Positions 1 through 7,940 of a stretch of 38,399 nucleotides of DNA are shown piece by piece. Source of the DNA: Curtobacterium sp. HSID17257. Lineage in GTDB: Bacteria; Actinomycetota; Actinomycetes; Actinomycetales; Microbacteriaceae. Positions within the stretch are counted from its first letter, which is position 1. The number at the start of each line of letters is the position of its first letter. Where the stretch lies: positions 1 through 38,399 of the forward strand of contig NZ_RBLU01000023.1 of the NCBI RefSeq assembly GCF_003989515.1. Reading direction: 5' to 3'. A program made the position numbers and the translations under genes. Under the pieces are notes generated by a model, which had not been told where the DNA came from, made no database searches, and worked only from the letters and a program-made list of their open reading frames with translations.

Positions 1-321
1 TCGCTCGGCACCGCCGGCCACCTCGGCGACGTCGCGCCCGGCGGGTCCACGCTGGTCGCCGCCGGCGACCACGTCGTGGCGGTGGACAGCGCGGTGCTGA
101 CCTTCGCCGAGGACGTGTCCGCCGACGAGATCGACGCCTACGTGGCGACGGGCGAGCCGCTCGAGGTCGCCGGGGCCTTCACGATCGACGGGCGGGCCGC
201 CGCCTACATCACCCGGATCGACGGCGCGCCGTCGGCCGTGGTCGGGCTGTCGCTCCCGGTGCTGCGGTCGATGCTGCTCCGCGGCTTCGGTGTCGCCTGG
301 CACGACCTGTGGGAACTGTAG
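1..321 (+). CDS. maf: Maf family nucleoside triphosphate pyrophosphatase (C-terminal part)
   Basis: The gene is cut by the left edge of the window; the reading frame is open from base 1 and ends at TAG 319-321, so only about the last 106 residues are present. Maf/YhdE proteins hydrolyse non-canonical or modified nucleoside triphosphates to the monophosphate in the cytoplasm. The visible part has the family's C-terminal signature: the block DEIDAYVATGEPLEVAGAF, then the acidic/glycine stretch ending in VVGLSLPVLRSML, and a closing W..LW. These are known Maf landmarks; the N-terminal catalytic SxSPRR region is outside the window. The gene lies 79 bp upstream of the carboxylase gene, a neighbourhood (maf next to acyl-CoA carboxylase genes) that is common in actinomycetes. 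Confident as to family. Confidence 0.88.
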   Translation, partial: SLGTAGHLGDVAPGGSTLVAAGDHVVAVDSAVLTFAEDVSADEIDAYVATGEPLEVAGAFTIDGRAAAYITRIDGAPSAVVGLSLPVLRSMLLRGFGVAWHDLWEL

Positions 322-386
322 ACATCCACACTGCTCGGCGCGGTTTCTTTGTACGTGCCGGTCAAAACCGGCCGCCGCTGCACGAA

Positions 387-392
387 TACGCT
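387..392 (+). promoter_or_regulatory. Candidate -10 hexamer TACGCT for a leaderless transcript
   Basis: TACGCT ends 8 bases before the ATG at 401, and no Shine-Dalgarno sequence lies between them. This fits an actinobacterial -10 with transcription starting at or next to the start codon. No convincing -35 is visible. The same arrangement recurs before three other genes in the window. Confidence 0.4.
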
Positions 393-400
393 GACGTACC

Positions 401-2179
401 ATGCCCCGTATCAGCAAGGTCCTCATCGCGAACCGCGGCGAGATCGCCGTCCGCATCATCCGCGCGGCCCGCGACGCTGGCAAGGCCTCGGTCGCGGTGT
501 ACGCCGACCAGGACCGCGACGCCCTCCACGCCCGCCTCGCTGACGAGGCCTACGCGCTGAACGGCACCACGAGCGCCGACACCTACCTCGTGATCGACAA
601 GATCATCTCGGTGGCCCGTCGCTCCGGCGCGGACGCCGTGCACCCCGGCTACGGGTTCCTCGCCGAGAACGCCGACTTCGCCCGTGCCGTCATCGACGCC
701 GGGCTCACCTGGATCGGCCCCTCGCCGGAGTCGATCGAGCAGCTCGGGGACAAGGTCTCGGCGCGGCACGTGGCCGAGAAGGTCGGCGCGCCGCTCGCGC
801 CGGGCACCATCGAGCCCGTCGCGGACGCTGCCGAGGTCATCGCGTTCGCGGACGAGGTCGGTCTGCCGGTCGCAATCAAGGCAGCCTTCGGCGGCGGCGG
901 CCGTGGCCTGAAGGTCGCACGCACGCGCGACGAGGTCGCCTCGCAGTTCGAGTCGGCGACGCGCGAGGCGATCGCCGCGTTCGGTCGCGGTGAGTGCTTC
1001 GTCGAGAAGTACCTCGACAAGCCGCGCCACGTCGAGACCCAGTGCCTGGCCGACGAGCACGGCAACGTCGTCATCGTCTCCACCCGCGACTGCTCGCTGC
1101 AGCGTCGCCACCAGAAGCTCGTCGAGGAGGCCCCGGCGCCGTACCTGACGCCCGAGCAGCAGACGCGCCTGTACGAGTCGTCGAAGGCGATCCTCCGCGA
1201 GGTCGGCTACGTCGGCGCTGGCACGTGCGAGTTCCTCATCGGCGCGGACGGCACGGTCTCGTTCCTCGAGGTGAACACCCGCCTGCAGGTCGAGCACTGC
1301 GTCTCGGAAGAGGTGACGGGCATCGACCTCGTCCGCGAGCAGTTCCGGATCGCCGAGGGCGGCACGCTCGACTACGAGGACCCCACCCCGCGCGGCCACT
1401 CGTTCGAGTTCCGCATCAACGGCGAGGACCCGGGCCGCAACTTCTTCCCGGCGCCCGGTCCGGTCCACGCCTTCACCGCTCCCTCCGGCCCCGGCGTCCG
1501 CGTGGACTCCGGTGTCGTGTCCGGCGACGTCGTCTCCGGCTCGTTCGACTCGATGCTCGCCAAGCTCATCGTCACCGGTGCCACGCGAGAAGAGGCGCTC
1601 GAGCGTTCTCGTCGTGCCCTCGCCGAGTTCGAGGTCACCGGTCTGCCGACCGTGCTGCCCTTCCACCGCGCGGTCGTGTCGGACCCCGCGTTCGCGACGG
1701 ACGACGAGACGCCGTTCAGCGTGTACACGCAGTGGATCGAGACCGACTTCCAGAACGACATCCCCGCCTGGAGCGGCTCTCCCGAGGAGCTCCCCGCACC
1801 GGCGGCGCGCGACAGCGTCGTCGTCGAGGTCCAGGGCAAGCGCATCGAGGTCACCATGCCCTCGATCGTCGGCGGTGGCGCCGCGGGTGCCGCGGGTCGT
1901 CGTCCGGCCGGCCCGTCCGCTCCCCCGAAGCGTCGTTCGTCGGGCGTCCGCGGTGGCCTGGCCTCGTCCGGCTCGGTGACCTCGCCGATGCAGGCCACGG
2001 TCGTGAAGCTCGCGGTCGCCGAGGGTGACACCGTGGTGAAGGGCGACCTGCTCGTCGTCCTCGAGGCCATGAAGATGGAGCAGCCCGTGCAGGCCCCGCG
2101 CGACGGTGTCGTGACCGGCCTGAACGCCCCCGTCGGCCAGACGATCTCGTCCGGCCACGTGCTGCTCGAGCTCGCGTAG
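401..2179 (+). CDS. accA3: Acetyl/propionyl-CoA carboxylase alpha subunit (biotin carboxylase + BCCP)
   Basis: A 592-residue cytoplasmic protein that carboxylates biotin using ATP and bicarbonate and carries the carboxybiotin to a beta subunit, making malonyl- or methylmalonyl-CoA for fatty acid synthesis. The N-terminal biotin carboxylase domain starts with [19 protein letters not shown]. It has the ATP-grasp glycine loop ([13 protein letters not shown], near residue 165) and the catalytic-region motif [14 protein letters not shown] (near 290-305). The C-terminal biotinyl domain carries EAMKMEQPV, with the biotinylated lysine at about residue 558. Length and domain order match AccA3/AccBC-type alpha chains of actinomycetes. 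No beta subunit gene lies in this window. The ATG is preceded by a -10-like element and no ribosome binding site. A strong hairpin follows the stop. Confidence 0.95.
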   Translation: MPRISKVLIANRGEIAVRIIRAARDAGKASVAVYADQDRDALHARLADEAYALNGTTSADTYLVIDKIISVARRSGADAVHPGYGFLAENADFARAVIDAGLTWIGPSPESIEQLGDKVSARHVAEKVGAPLAPGTIEPVADAAEVIAFADEVGLPVAIKAAFGGGGRGLKVARTRDEVASQFESATREAIAAFGRGECFVEKYLDKPRHVETQCLADEHGNVVIVSTRDCSLQRRHQKLVEEAPAPYLTPEQQTRLYESSKAILREVGYVGAGTCEFLIGADGTVSFLEVNTRLQVEHCVSEEVTGIDLVREQFRIAEGGTLDYEDPTPRGHSFEFRINGEDPGRNFFPAPGPVHAFTAPSGPGVRVDSGVVSGDVVSGSFDSMLAKLIVTGATREEALERSRRALAEFEVTGLPTVLPFHRAVVSDPAFATDDETPFSVYTQWIETDFQNDIPAWSGSPEELPAPAARDSVVVEVQGKRIEVTMPSIVGGGAAGAAGRRPAGPSAPPKRRSSGVRGGLASSGSVTSPMQATVVKLAVAEGDTVVKGDLLVVLEAMKMEQPVQAPRDGVVTGLNAPVGQTISSGHVLLELA

Positions 2180-2215
2180 CGCGGGGCCGCGCGGCGCGCA
2201 CGACCGCGCCCCCTC

Positions 2216-2255
2216 ACGAACATCGCACCCCGGTCCTCCGGGGTGCGATGTTCGT
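2216..2255. terminator. Bidirectional terminator hairpin (perfect 18-bp stem)
   Basis: Bases 2216-2233 pair perfectly with 2238-2255 around the loop TCCT. The hairpin sits between the convergent carboxylase gene and the minus-strand gene ending at 2255, and the stop codon of the latter begins at the last stem base. There is no long T run, as is common in actinomycetes. The left arm begins ACGAACATCGCACCC, which nearly recurs in the hairpin at 3256-3323. Confidence 0.85.
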
Positions 2256-3187
2256 CAGAGGGCGCGTCGCGCAGCCAGCCGCCATGCGCTCGCCCAGTTC
2301 CACCCGAGCGGCAGACCCGCCTCGGAGAGCAGTCGAGGCAGCTGGCCGGCGGGCAGCGCATCCGTCCAGGTGACTCGAGCGAAGCCTTGGACCTCGTCGA
2401 GCCGACGGATCCGATCCTCGCGCCGCTTCTCGTCCCAGAGGGTCTCGCGTCCCGTCATGGTGTACTTCTGGCGACCGTCGAACTCGACCACGACACCGTG
2501 CTCCGGGTACCAGAGGTCGACGCGGTCACGGAGCACTCCCTGGTGACGGAACTCGTGCTGCAGGACGGGCGACGGTGCACCGAGTACGATGCCGCCCCAC
2601 CGCGTGATGCTCTCACCCGGCGACTCGGCACTGCCGTCGGCCGCCTCGACGAGGGTCCTTGCCCGGCAGTGGTTCCTGGCCGACCGCGCGTCGAGGGCCG
2701 CACGCAGGTCGGCCTTCGAACAACCTCGTCGGAGGACGGCGTCGAGCACGACCACGGCGCGCCACGGATGTTCCGACAGCGCGACGTCGACCCCGGTCTC
2801 GGCGAGCGTCCCGACGAGCACACCATCGATCCGGACAGCATCGGGTCGCCGGCCGGCCCCACCCACCCGTTGGATCCGCGGCTTCACCTGCCCGCGGTCG
2901 CGGTCCGGATCGGTCACGACGACCCGGTCCCCGAAGGATCCCACCCACGGTAACCCGTGCATCGCGACCGCGGACCGGTGGCTCACGATCACCGCCGGTG
3001 CGTGCACCTCGACGAAACTCCTGACCAGGATGCGGTGCTGCTCTTGCGCGGAGGCCTCCGTCCAAGCAGCCCGCGGGACGTACGAGCCGCGGTGCAACCG
3101 TACGAGCTCGCCGTCCTCGGCAGCCCGTCGGACACCCGCTGCGACGCTGTCGGGGAGACCGGAAGTGTGGATCGGCTCGATGGTCAT
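2255..3187 (-). CDS. AbiEi-like / DUF559-type hypothetical protein
   Basis: A 310-residue protein of a type that is frequent in Microbacteriaceae and often annotated as 'type IV toxin-antitoxin AbiEi family' or DUF559. The N-terminal half resembles an AbiEi-like winged-helix region (GELVRLHRGSYVP near residue 30, then VSHRSAVAMHGLP). The C-terminal part has the look of a Vsr/DUF559 endonuclease fold: RVDLWYPEHGVVVEFDG with acidic residues, followed by a basic ...WDEKRREDRIR stretch. No partner toxin or antitoxin gene is adjacent, so its role is unknown. I chose the ATG at 3187 (MTIEPIHTSG); the frame is open a little further upstream, but that part looks non-coding. The gene is enclosed by two hairpins with a shared 15-base core (2216-2255 and 3256-3323). 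Confidence 0.7.
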   Translation of the reverse strand: MTIEPIHTSGLPDSVAAGVRRAAEDGELVRLHRGSYVPRAAWTEASAQEQHRILVRSFVEVHAPAVIVSHRSAVAMHGLPWVGSFGDRVVVTDPDRDRGQVKPRIQRVGGAGRRPDAVRIDGVLVGTLAETGVDVALSEHPWRAVVVLDAVLRRGCSKADLRAALDARSARNHCRARTLVEAADGSAESPGESITRWGGIVLGAPSPVLQHEFRHQGVLRDRVDLWYPEHGVVVEFDGRQKYTMTGRETLWDEKRREDRIRRLDEVQGFARVTWTDALPAGQLPRLLSEAGLPLGWNWASAWRLAARRAL

Positions 3188-3255
3188 GCCGGCAGCGTGC
3201 ACGACACGAGGTACCGGGAGCGCTCGGAACCCGCTCCCTGTGGAGAGCGCCATGC

Positions 3256-3323
3256 GATCGCGCCCCCGTACGAACGTCGCACCCGTGTGCTCAGGGATGC
3301 AACGTCTGTACGGGGGCGCGATC
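3256..3323. terminator. Long imperfect hairpin after the phospho-sugar mutase gene
   Basis: Bases 3256-3271 pair perfectly with 3308-3323 (16 bp). Inside this, an imperfect extension pairs the sequence around 3272-3284 with 3292-3307, using G-U pairs. The hairpin lies 42 bp beyond the stop of the minus-strand mutase gene and probably ends that operon. Its inner left arm, 3270-3284, matches 14 of 15 bases of the start of the hairpin at 2216. Confidence 0.7.
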
Positions 3324-3364
3324 CCCGACCGGCGGCACGGCCACGGGCCGCCGCAGCCGCGCCG

Positions 3365-5113
3365 CTACGACACGAGGGGGCGCACGTCGGCGGCGAGGGC
3401 CTCGACGAGCGCCTGCGCCTCGGCAGGGGTGTCGGCCACGGTGTCGATGTAGACCTTCACCTTGGGCTCGGTGCCGCTCGGGCGGACGATGACCCGTGCG
3501 CCGCCGTCGAGGTCGTAGCGCAGGATGTCGGACGGCGGGAAGCCCGAGGCTCCGTCCGAGTAGTCCGTCACCGAGACCACGGCACGACCACCGAGCGACG
3601 AGGGCGCCGACGACCGCAGGGACGCCATGACCTCCCCGATGCGCGACAGGTCGTCCACGCGGGTCGACACCTGCCCGGAGGCGAACGCCCCGAACTCGGC
3701 AGCGAACGCGTCGAGCTGGTCAGCGACCGTCTTCCCGGAAGCGGCCAGCGAGACGGCGAGGTCGAGCAGTGCGAGCGCGGCCGAGATGCCGTCCTTGTCC
3801 CGGACGACCGTCGGGTCGACCAGGTAGCCGAGCGCCTCCTCGTAGCCGAACACCAGGTCGGGCACGCGGGAGACCCACTTGAAGCCGGTCAGCGTGTCCC
3901 GGTACTCGAGCCCGTACCGCTCGGCGACCCGGGCGAGCGCGGGCGAGGACACGATCGACGCCGCCAGCGCACCCGTCACGCCAGCACTCTGCGCGCGAGC
4001 AGCTGCCCGCCAACCGAGCAGCCAGCCGACCTCGTTACCGGAGAGACGGCGGAACGACCCGGCGCCGTCGGGGATCGCGAGCGCGAGGCGGTCCGCGTCG
4101 GGGTCGTTGGCGATCACCAGGTCGGCGCCGACGGCGACACCGCGCGCGACCGACAGGTCCATCGCGCCCGGCTCCTCCGGGTTCGGGAAGGACACGGTGG
4201 GGAAGGCACCGTCCGGCTCGATCTGCTCGGGCACCACGGCGGGCTCCGCGAACCCCGCGGCGGCGAACACGGCGCGAGCGGTCTCCCACCCGACCCCGTG
4301 CATGGCCGTGTAGACGACCTTCGGCTGGGCGTCGACCGGGAGGGCCGGGGCCGGCACCGTCGCGGCCGTCGCCTCGACGTACGCCCGCGTCAGCTCCGGG
4401 CCCGCCACCGTGTAGTCCGTCGCGCGGACGAGGTCGCGCACGTCGCCCGCGGCGACCGCGTCGATCGCCGAGGCGATCTCGCCGTCGACCGGCGGGACGA
4501 TCTGGGAGCCGTCGTCCTCGCCCCCGAGGTACACCTTGTAGCCGTTGTCCCGCGGCGGGTTGTGGCTCGCGGTCACCATCACGCCCGCCCCGACACCGAG
4601 GTGGCGCACCGCGAACGCGAGCACCGGCGTGGGCAGCGCCGACGGCAGCAAGGTGACCTCGAGCCCGAGGCCGCGCATGACCTCGGCCGAGTCGCGGGCG
4701 AAGACGTCCGAGTTGACCCGGCCGTCGTACCCGATCACGACGCTGCGGTCGCGTCCGGTGTCGATCAGGAAGCGCGCGAGACCGGCGGCGGCCTGTGTCA
4801 CGACGACGCGGTTCATGCGCTGCGGGCCGGCGCCGAGCTCGGCGCGCAGCCCTGCCGTGCCGAAGGCGAGGCGTCCGGAGAAGCGTTCGCGCAGCGAGTC
4901 CGCCGCGGCGGCGTCCCCGGACGATGCGGACGCGACGAGCGCGTCCAGCTCGGCACGGGTCTCGTCGTCCGGGTCCTGCTCCGACCAGGACCTGGCGGCG
5001 GTGAGCACGGCCTCCAGACCGTCAGCAGCAGCGCGGTCCCGGACGGGCTCGGTCCCCTCGCCCAGGTCGCCGTCCACGATCGCGCCGTCCGAGGCGCCGT
5101 CGTGCCGGGTCAC
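3365..5113 (-). CDS. Phospho-sugar mutase (phosphomannomutase/phosphoglucomutase, PGM2/PgcA type)
   Basis: A 582-residue alpha-D-phosphohexomutase-superfamily enzyme that moves a phosphate between C1 and C6 (or C5 in pentoses). All four domain signatures are present in order: the phosphoserine loop VTASHNPPRDNGYKVY, the metal loop NDPDADRLA, the sugar-binding GFKWV and EEALGYLV, and the phosphate-binding VRPSGTEPKVKVY near the end. The length fits the PgcA/PGM2 branch better than the ~450-residue ManB type. Translation starts at GTG 5113, overlapping the TGA of the phosphorylase gene (GTGA), so the two are translationally coupled. This suggests, as inference, that the enzyme processes ribose-1-phosphate or deoxyribose-1-phosphate released by the phosphorylase; human PGM2 is known to be a phosphopentomutase. 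Confidence 0.9.
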   Translation of the reverse strand: MTRHDGASDGAIVDGDLGEGTEPVRDRAAADGLEAVLTAARSWSEQDPDDETRAELDALVASASSGDAAAADSLRERFSGRLAFGTAGLRAELGAGPQRMNRVVVTQAAAGLARFLIDTGRDRSVVIGYDGRVNSDVFARDSAEVMRGLGLEVTLLPSALPTPVLAFAVRHLGVGAGVMVTASHNPPRDNGYKVYLGGEDDGSQIVPPVDGEIASAIDAVAAGDVRDLVRATDYTVAGPELTRAYVEATAATVPAPALPVDAQPKVVYTAMHGVGWETARAVFAAAGFAEPAVVPEQIEPDGAFPTVSFPNPEEPGAMDLSVARGVAVGADLVIANDPDADRLALAIPDGAGSFRRLSGNEVGWLLGWRAAARAQSAGVTGALAASIVSSPALARVAERYGLEYRDTLTGFKWVSRVPDLVFGYEEALGYLVDPTVVRDKDGISAALALLDLAVSLAASGKTVADQLDAFAAEFGAFASGQVSTRVDDLSRIGEVMASLRSSAPSSLGGRAVVSVTDYSDGASGFPPSDILRYDLDGGARVIVRPSGTEPKVKVYIDTVADTPAEAQALVEALAADVRPLVS

Positions 5114-5937
5114 AGCGCCGCCACCACGCGGGCGAGGAGGTCGGCGATGACCGGCTCGGCCTCGCGCCCGGCCTCGAGGACCTCCGCGTGCGAGAGCGGG
5201 GTCTTCTGGATGCCGGCGGCGAGGTTCGTGATGAGCGAGAAGCCGAGGACCTCCATGCCCGCCTGACGGGCGGCGATCGCCTCGAGCGCGGTCGACATGC
5301 CGACGATGTGACCGCCGATGGTCTTCGCCATCTGCACCTCGGCCGGGGTCTCGTAGTGCGGGCCGCGGAACTGCGTGTAGACGCCCTCGTCGAGGGTCGG
5401 GTCGATCGACTTCGCGACCTCGCGCAGCCGCGACGAGTACAGGTCGGTCAGGTCGACGAACGTGGCGCCCTCGAGCGGGCTGTCCGCCGTCAGGTTGATG
5501 TGGTCGCTGATCAGGACCGGCGTGCCCGGCTTCCAGTGCTCCTTGATGCCACCGGCACCGTTCGTGAGCACCATGACCGTCGCACCCGTGGCCGCAGCGG
5601 TGCGGACGCTGTGCACCACGCGACGGACGCCGTGGTTCTCGTAGTAGTGCGTCCGCGCACCGATGACGAGTGCGTGCCGACCGTCCTGCAGGCGGATCGA
5701 CCGAACCGTGCCGGAGTGGCCGGGCACCGCCGAGGCACTGAAGCCGGGGACCTCGGCCGCGGAAATCTCGGACACCGTCTCGCCGATGATGTCGGCTGCC
5801 CTGCCCCAGCCCGAGCCCAGGGTCAGGGCGATGTCGTGCCGCTCGATGCCGGACCGGTCGGCGATGACGGCGGCGGCGGCGCGGGCGACCTCGAACGGGT
5901 CGGCGGCGGGGTCGTTCAGCGGGTTCTCCGTGCTCAT
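5110..5937 (-). CDS. punA: Purine nucleoside phosphorylase
   Basis: A 275-residue enzyme that splits purine nucleosides with phosphate into the free base and (deoxy)ribose-1-phosphate in the cytoplasm. Sequence marks of the trimeric PNP/MTAP family include LTLGSGWG near residue 40, PGHSGTVRSIRL, RTHYYENHG near 95, the MVLTNGAGGIKEHW stretch near 120, RGPHYETPAE near 190, and VGMSTALEAIAARQAGMEVLGFSLITNLAAG, where I split the last part as GMEVLGFSLITNLAAG for reading. It overlaps the downstream mutase gene by 4 bp. A -10-like TAGAGT lies 6 bp before the ATG with no ribosome binding site, so the mRNA may be leaderless. Upstream, on the same strand, lie adenosine deaminase and PTS genes read toward it. 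Confidence 0.95.
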   Translation of the reverse strand: MSTENPLNDPAADPFEVARAAAAVIADRSGIERHDIALTLGSGWGRAADIIGETVSEISAAEVPGFSASAVPGHSGTVRSIRLQDGRHALVIGARTHYYENHGVRRVVHSVRTAAATGATVMVLTNGAGGIKEHWKPGTPVLISDHINLTADSPLEGATFVDLTDLYSSRLREVAKSIDPTLDEGVYTQFRGPHYETPAEVQMAKTIGGHIVGMSTALEAIAARQAGMEVLGFSLITNLAAGIQKTPLSHAEVLEAGREAEPVIADLLARVVAAL

Positions 5938-5943
5938 GCCCCA

Positions 5944-5949
5944 ACTCTA
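5944..5949 (-). promoter_or_regulatory. Candidate -10 TAGAGT for the phosphorylase/mutase pair
   Basis: On the minus strand TAGAGT ends 6 bases before the ATG at 5937, and the intervening bases hold no good Shine-Dalgarno sequence. This suggests that a leaderless transcript begins at the start codon. It lies in the 32-bp gap after the PTS IIB gene, so the pair could also be reached by read-through from upstream. Confidence 0.4.
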
Positions 5950-5969
5950 GAGGCAGCGTCGGGAGCCGC

Positions 5970-6248
5970 TCAGTGCTCCCCGAGCGCCCGGTCGACCGCG
6001 GCGGTGATCTCGCCCTGGTCGAAGTGGTTGCGGATCACGATGACCTCGGCGTAGGTGTCCCCGATCGCCTCGACGAACTCCTGGCTCGTCAGGATCACGT
6101 TGGCGTCCTCGGCCACCGCGCGCACGGAGGCGACGTCCGCGGCCACGACCGACGCGGACAGCCCGAGCGTGCCGAGGGCCTTCTCGGCGTTCACCTTGAG
6201 GATGCCGCTGGAGCCGATCCCCGCACCGCAGATCGTCACGATCTTCAC
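5970..6248 (-). CDS. PTS IIB component, ascorbate (Ula/Sga) type
   Basis: A 92-residue cytosolic phosphotransfer protein. The start KIVTICGAGIGSSGILK has the IIB phosphocysteine loop, with the cysteine at residue 7. The spacing CG.G.GSS...K resembles UlaB/SgaB-type IIB proteins (PF02302). Translation begins at GTG 6248, overlapping the TGA of the IIA gene (GTGA). In a normal PTS, IIB takes phosphate from IIA and hands it to a sugar bound by the membrane component IIC. No IIC gene lies here or elsewhere in the window, so this pair is either split from its permease or acts as a phosphorelay in regulation (inference). The neighbours are all nucleoside-salvage genes. Confidence 0.85.
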   Translation of the reverse strand: MKIVTICGAGIGSSGILKVNAEKALGTLGLSASVVAADVASVRAVAEDANVILTSQEFVEAIGDTYAEVIVIRNHFDQGEITAAVDRALGEH

Positions 6249-6691
6249 GCCGACACCCCCATGATCGCCCGGACCTCGTCGGCCGACGTCGCCGCCGCGA
6301 GCCGGGCGGTCACGGTGTCGTCGTTGAACGTGTTCGCGATGTCGCCGATCGACTCGAGGTGCGTGCCGACCTCGGCGACGGCGAGCCCGAGCACGACCGA
6401 CACCGGATCGTTGTGCGGGTGGCCGAACGACACGGGTTCGCGCAGCGTCACGACGGCCAGTCCGTCCCGCAGCACCGCGGGCCCCGGCCGGGCGTGCGCG
6501 AACGCGAGCCCTGGCGAGATGACGATGTACGGCCCGTGCTCGTCGACCAGGTCGATCATGGCGTCGGTGTACGGCGGCGTCGCGGCGCCCGAGTCGACGA
6601 GCGCACCACCGGCGATCCGGAGCGCGTCGCGCCACGAGGACGCGGTCGCCCCGAGCACGACGGCGCCGTCCGGCAGCGGCGGGAGGGACAT
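6245..6691 (-). CDS. PTS IIA component, ascorbate/mannitol-fructose type
   Basis: A 148-residue cytosolic protein of the PF00359 IIA family. The block GPYIVISPGLAFAHARPG carries the phosphorylated histidine at about residue 66, and VSFGHPHNDPVSVVLGLA is the second family signature. The closest known type by eye is UlaC/SgaA. The ATG at 6691 lies 2 bp after the adenosine deaminase stop, and its own stop overlaps the IIB start, so add, IIA and IIB form one tightly coupled unit. IIA normally receives phosphate from HPr. The absence of a IIC gene and the placement in a nucleoside-salvage operon are unusual. Confidence 0.85.
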   Translation of the reverse strand: MSLPPLPDGAVVLGATASSWRDALRIAGGALVDSGAATPPYTDAMIDLVDEHGPYIVISPGLAFAHARPGPAVLRDGLAVVTLREPVSFGHPHNDPVSVVLGLAVAEVGTHLESIGDIANTFNDDTVTARLAAATSADEVRAIMGVSA

Positions 6692-6693
6692 CG

Positions 6694-7806
6694 CTAGGCC
6701 TCCTGGTGTCCGGCCGTGATGGTCGCGATGATCTCCTCGCGGTCCTCGAGCGGCAGGAACGAGCCGAGGGCGGCGTTGATCTGGAACGCGGCGAGGTCGT
6801 CGAGGTCGTACCCGAAGGTGCCCGCCAGGAGCGCGAGTTCCTTCGACAGCGACGTGTCGCTCATCAGGCGGTTGTCGGTGTTCACCGTCACGCGGAAGCC
6901 GAGCTGGTACAGCACGTCGAAGGGGTGGTCGGCGAGGTCGTCGCCCCACGCGGCGATCGCGCCGGTCTGCAGGTTCGACTGCGGCGCGACCTCGAGCGGG
7001 ATCTCGCGGTCGCGGACCCACGACGCGACCTCGCCGAGCGACGCGAGCGTCGAGCCGTCACCGGCGTCCGACAGCGTGATGTCCTCGAAGATCCGGACGC
7101 CGTGCCCGAGGCGCAGCGCACGGCCGTCCACGAGCGCCGAGCGGATCGACGCGAGCCCGTCGGCCTCGCCCGCGTGCACGGTCACCGGGAACAGCTCCGA
7201 CGCCAGGTACTCGAACGCCGCACGGTGGTTCGCCGGCGGGAACCCGGCCTCGGCCCCGGCGATGTCGAAGCCGACGACACCGCGGTCACGGTGCCGGACC
7301 GCCAGCTCGGCGATCTCGAGGGACCGGTCGGCGTGGCGCATCGCGGTGACGAGCTGACCGATCCGGATCGCACCGCCGGCGGCGTCGACGGCCTCCTCGA
7401 TGCCGGCCTGCACCGCCTCGACGGTCTGGTCGAGCGTCAGCCCGCCCCGCAGGTGCTGCTCCGGCGCCCAGCGGATCTCGCCGTAGACCACGCCGTCGGC
7501 CACGAGGTCCTCGACGAACTCCTTCGCGACGCGGTGCAGCTGCGGTGCGGTCTGCATGACCGAGGTCGTGACGTCGAAGGTCTTCAGGTACTCGACGAGC
7601 GAGCCGCTGTTCGACTGCTCGGCGAACCACGCCCCCAGGGCCGCGGGGTCCGTCACCGGCAGCTCGATGCCCGCCTGGTCCGCCAGGTCCACGATCGTCG
7701 CCGGGCGCAGTCCGCCGTCGAGGTGGTCGTGCAGCGAGACCTTGGGCAGGTCGTCGATGACCGCTCCGGCGTCGGGCAGGCGGTAGGTGGGGGCGTCGGC
7801 GCTCAT
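6694..7806 (-). CDS. add: Adenosine deaminase
   Basis: A 370-residue zinc enzyme that converts (deoxy)adenosine to (deoxy)inosine, the substrate of the phosphorylase downstream. Zinc-binding HDHLDGG is at residues 26-32. The substrate/zinc motifs GEIRWAPEQH, VTVHAGE, LGHGVRI and VNTDNRLMSDTSL follow in the usual order. The length is typical for bacterial Add proteins. It is first in the add-IIA-IIB-punA-mutase gene string on the minus strand. A -10-like TAGCCT ends 6 bp before its ATG. A strong hairpin (7871-7910) separates it from the thymidine phosphorylase gene upstream, so it is probably transcribed on its own. Confidence 0.95.
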   Translation of the reverse strand: MSADAPTYRLPDAGAVIDDLPKVSLHDHLDGGLRPATIVDLADQAGIELPVTDPAALGAWFAEQSNSGSLVEYLKTFDVTTSVMQTAPQLHRVAKEFVEDLVADGVVYGEIRWAPEQHLRGGLTLDQTVEAVQAGIEEAVDAAGGAIRIGQLVTAMRHADRSLEIAELAVRHRDRGVVGFDIAGAEAGFPPANHRAAFEYLASELFPVTVHAGEADGLASIRSALVDGRALRLGHGVRIFEDITLSDAGDGSTLASLGEVASWVRDREIPLEVAPQSNLQTGAIAAWGDDLADHPFDVLYQLGFRVTVNTDNRLMSDTSLSKELALLAGTFGYDLDDLAAFQINAALGSFLPLEDREEIIATITAGHQEA

Positions 7807-7812
7807 GACTCC

Positions 7813-7818
7813 AGGCTA
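7813..7818 (-). promoter_or_regulatory. Candidate -10 TAGCCT for add (leaderless)
   Basis: TAGCCT on the minus strand ends 6 bases before the add ATG at 7806. A GGAG sequence sits in those 6 bases but is too close to the start to be a normal ribosome binding site. No clear -35 is seen. Confidence 0.35.
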
Positions 7819-7870
7819 TCGGTGGTCGCCGACGCCACGTCCGTCCCTGTGCACAACGGACGGCCGGACG

Positions 7871-7910
7871 GACTGGAGGCTCCCCACAGCCGTGTGGGGA
7901 GCCTCCGGTC
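7871..7910. terminator. Terminator of the nucleoside uptake operon
   Basis: Bases 7875-7888 pair perfectly with 7893-7906 around the loop GCCG. The stem extends outward to 7871/7910 with one G-T pair. It lies 30 bp after the stop of the thymidine phosphorylase gene on the minus strand and upstream of add. Confidence 0.85.
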
Positions 7911-7940
7911 GTCGGCGTGGCCGGGTCGCGGCCGTGGCGC

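Noticed and set aside
362-2158. Long open frame on the minus strand opposite the carboxylase gene
   Set aside because: It is an antisense shadow caused by high GC at third positions; the product is Arg/Asp/Gly-rich without domains, while the plus-strand frame encodes a full known enzyme.
5114-5944. Extension of the mutase frame through the phosphorylase gene (an apparent 859-residue fusion)
   Set aside because: The extra N-terminal part is basic, low-complexity shadow sequence; the phosphorylase is read in another frame there, and GTG 5113 gives the normal mutase length.
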